Source: Smittium mucronatum | Lineage: Eukaryota > Kickxellomycota > Harpellomycetes > Harpellales > Legeriomycetaceae | NCBI GenBank assembly: GCA_001953115.1 | Contig: LSSL01002910.1 | Span: 1-18,438, forward strand | Length of the DNA: 18,438 bases | Direction: 5' to 3' | In this document: one piece after another, positions 18,411 through 18,438 of the stretch | Layout: each line of letters starts with the position of its first letter | Numbering within the stretch: position 1 is the stretch's first letter | The notes under the pieces: model-generated | What the model saw: the letters and a program-made list of their open reading frames with translations, nothing else | Databases searched by the model: none | What the model was told of the DNA's origin: nothing | Position numbers and translations under genes: made by a program

Positions 18411-18438
18411 AATATATATATATATATATATATATATA
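18411..18438. repeat. (AT)n microsatellite at the window edge
   Basis: A perfect alternating AT run occupies the final bases and continues to the end of the window. Its true length is unknown. Such runs commonly end assembled contigs because they are hard to cross. Confidence 0.9.

Noticed and set aside
1..18438. tRNA, rRNA, CRISPR or telomeric repeats.
   Set aside because: No cloverleaf arms, conserved rRNA blocks, regular spacer arrays or telomere-type repeats were seen on either strand by eye.

Overview
This is an A+T-rich eukaryotic repeat region (roughly three quarters A+T by eye). It has no intact gene and no recognisable host gene. What can be read is a graveyard of transposable elements decayed by stop codons, frameshifts and substitutions. 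The chromodomain-bearing Ty3/gypsy element and the Mutator-like (MULE) transposases suggest a TE-rich, AT-rich fungus, possibly an early-diverging lineage such as Glomeromycotina. The host assignment is inference and weak. I found no bacterial features: no operons, ribosome binding sites, tRNA or rRNA genes, or CRISPR arrays.

Layout. Bases 1-960 are mostly unassigned, with a short terminal-repeat-like copy at about 361-410. Bases 960-2050 (+) look like a non-LTR (LINE-type) reverse transcriptase relic. Bases 2062-10912 hold a Ty3/gypsy chromovirus on the minus strand. From right to left it reads 5' LTR, gag, RT, RNase H, integrase, chromodomain, polypurine tract, 3' LTR. Its pol gene is split between the RNase H/linker part and the integrase zinc finger by a second element, MULE-B (about 4054-7450). 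MULE-B has terminal inverted repeats of some 330-380 bases and a minus-strand transposase relic. Bases 10913-11340 may be the other half of the LINE that the gypsy element entered. MULE-A (about 11345-15290) follows, with inverted repeats of about 170 bases, a plus-strand transposase relic and an internal hexanucleotide satellite. Bases 15691-17170 (+) hold an unidentified coding relic. The last 1.2 kb shows nothing until a terminal (AT)n run.

Order of events (inference): the LINE is oldest, the gypsy element inserted into or beside it, and MULE-B inserted into the gypsy pol gene. All are ancient: the two LTRs are strongly diverged, and the catalytic residues of the RT, the integrase and the MULE-A transposase are substituted. 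Several long frames are broken by many stops but few frameshifts, many at positions where Gln or Trp would be expected. That suggests C:G-to-T:A decay of silenced repeats.
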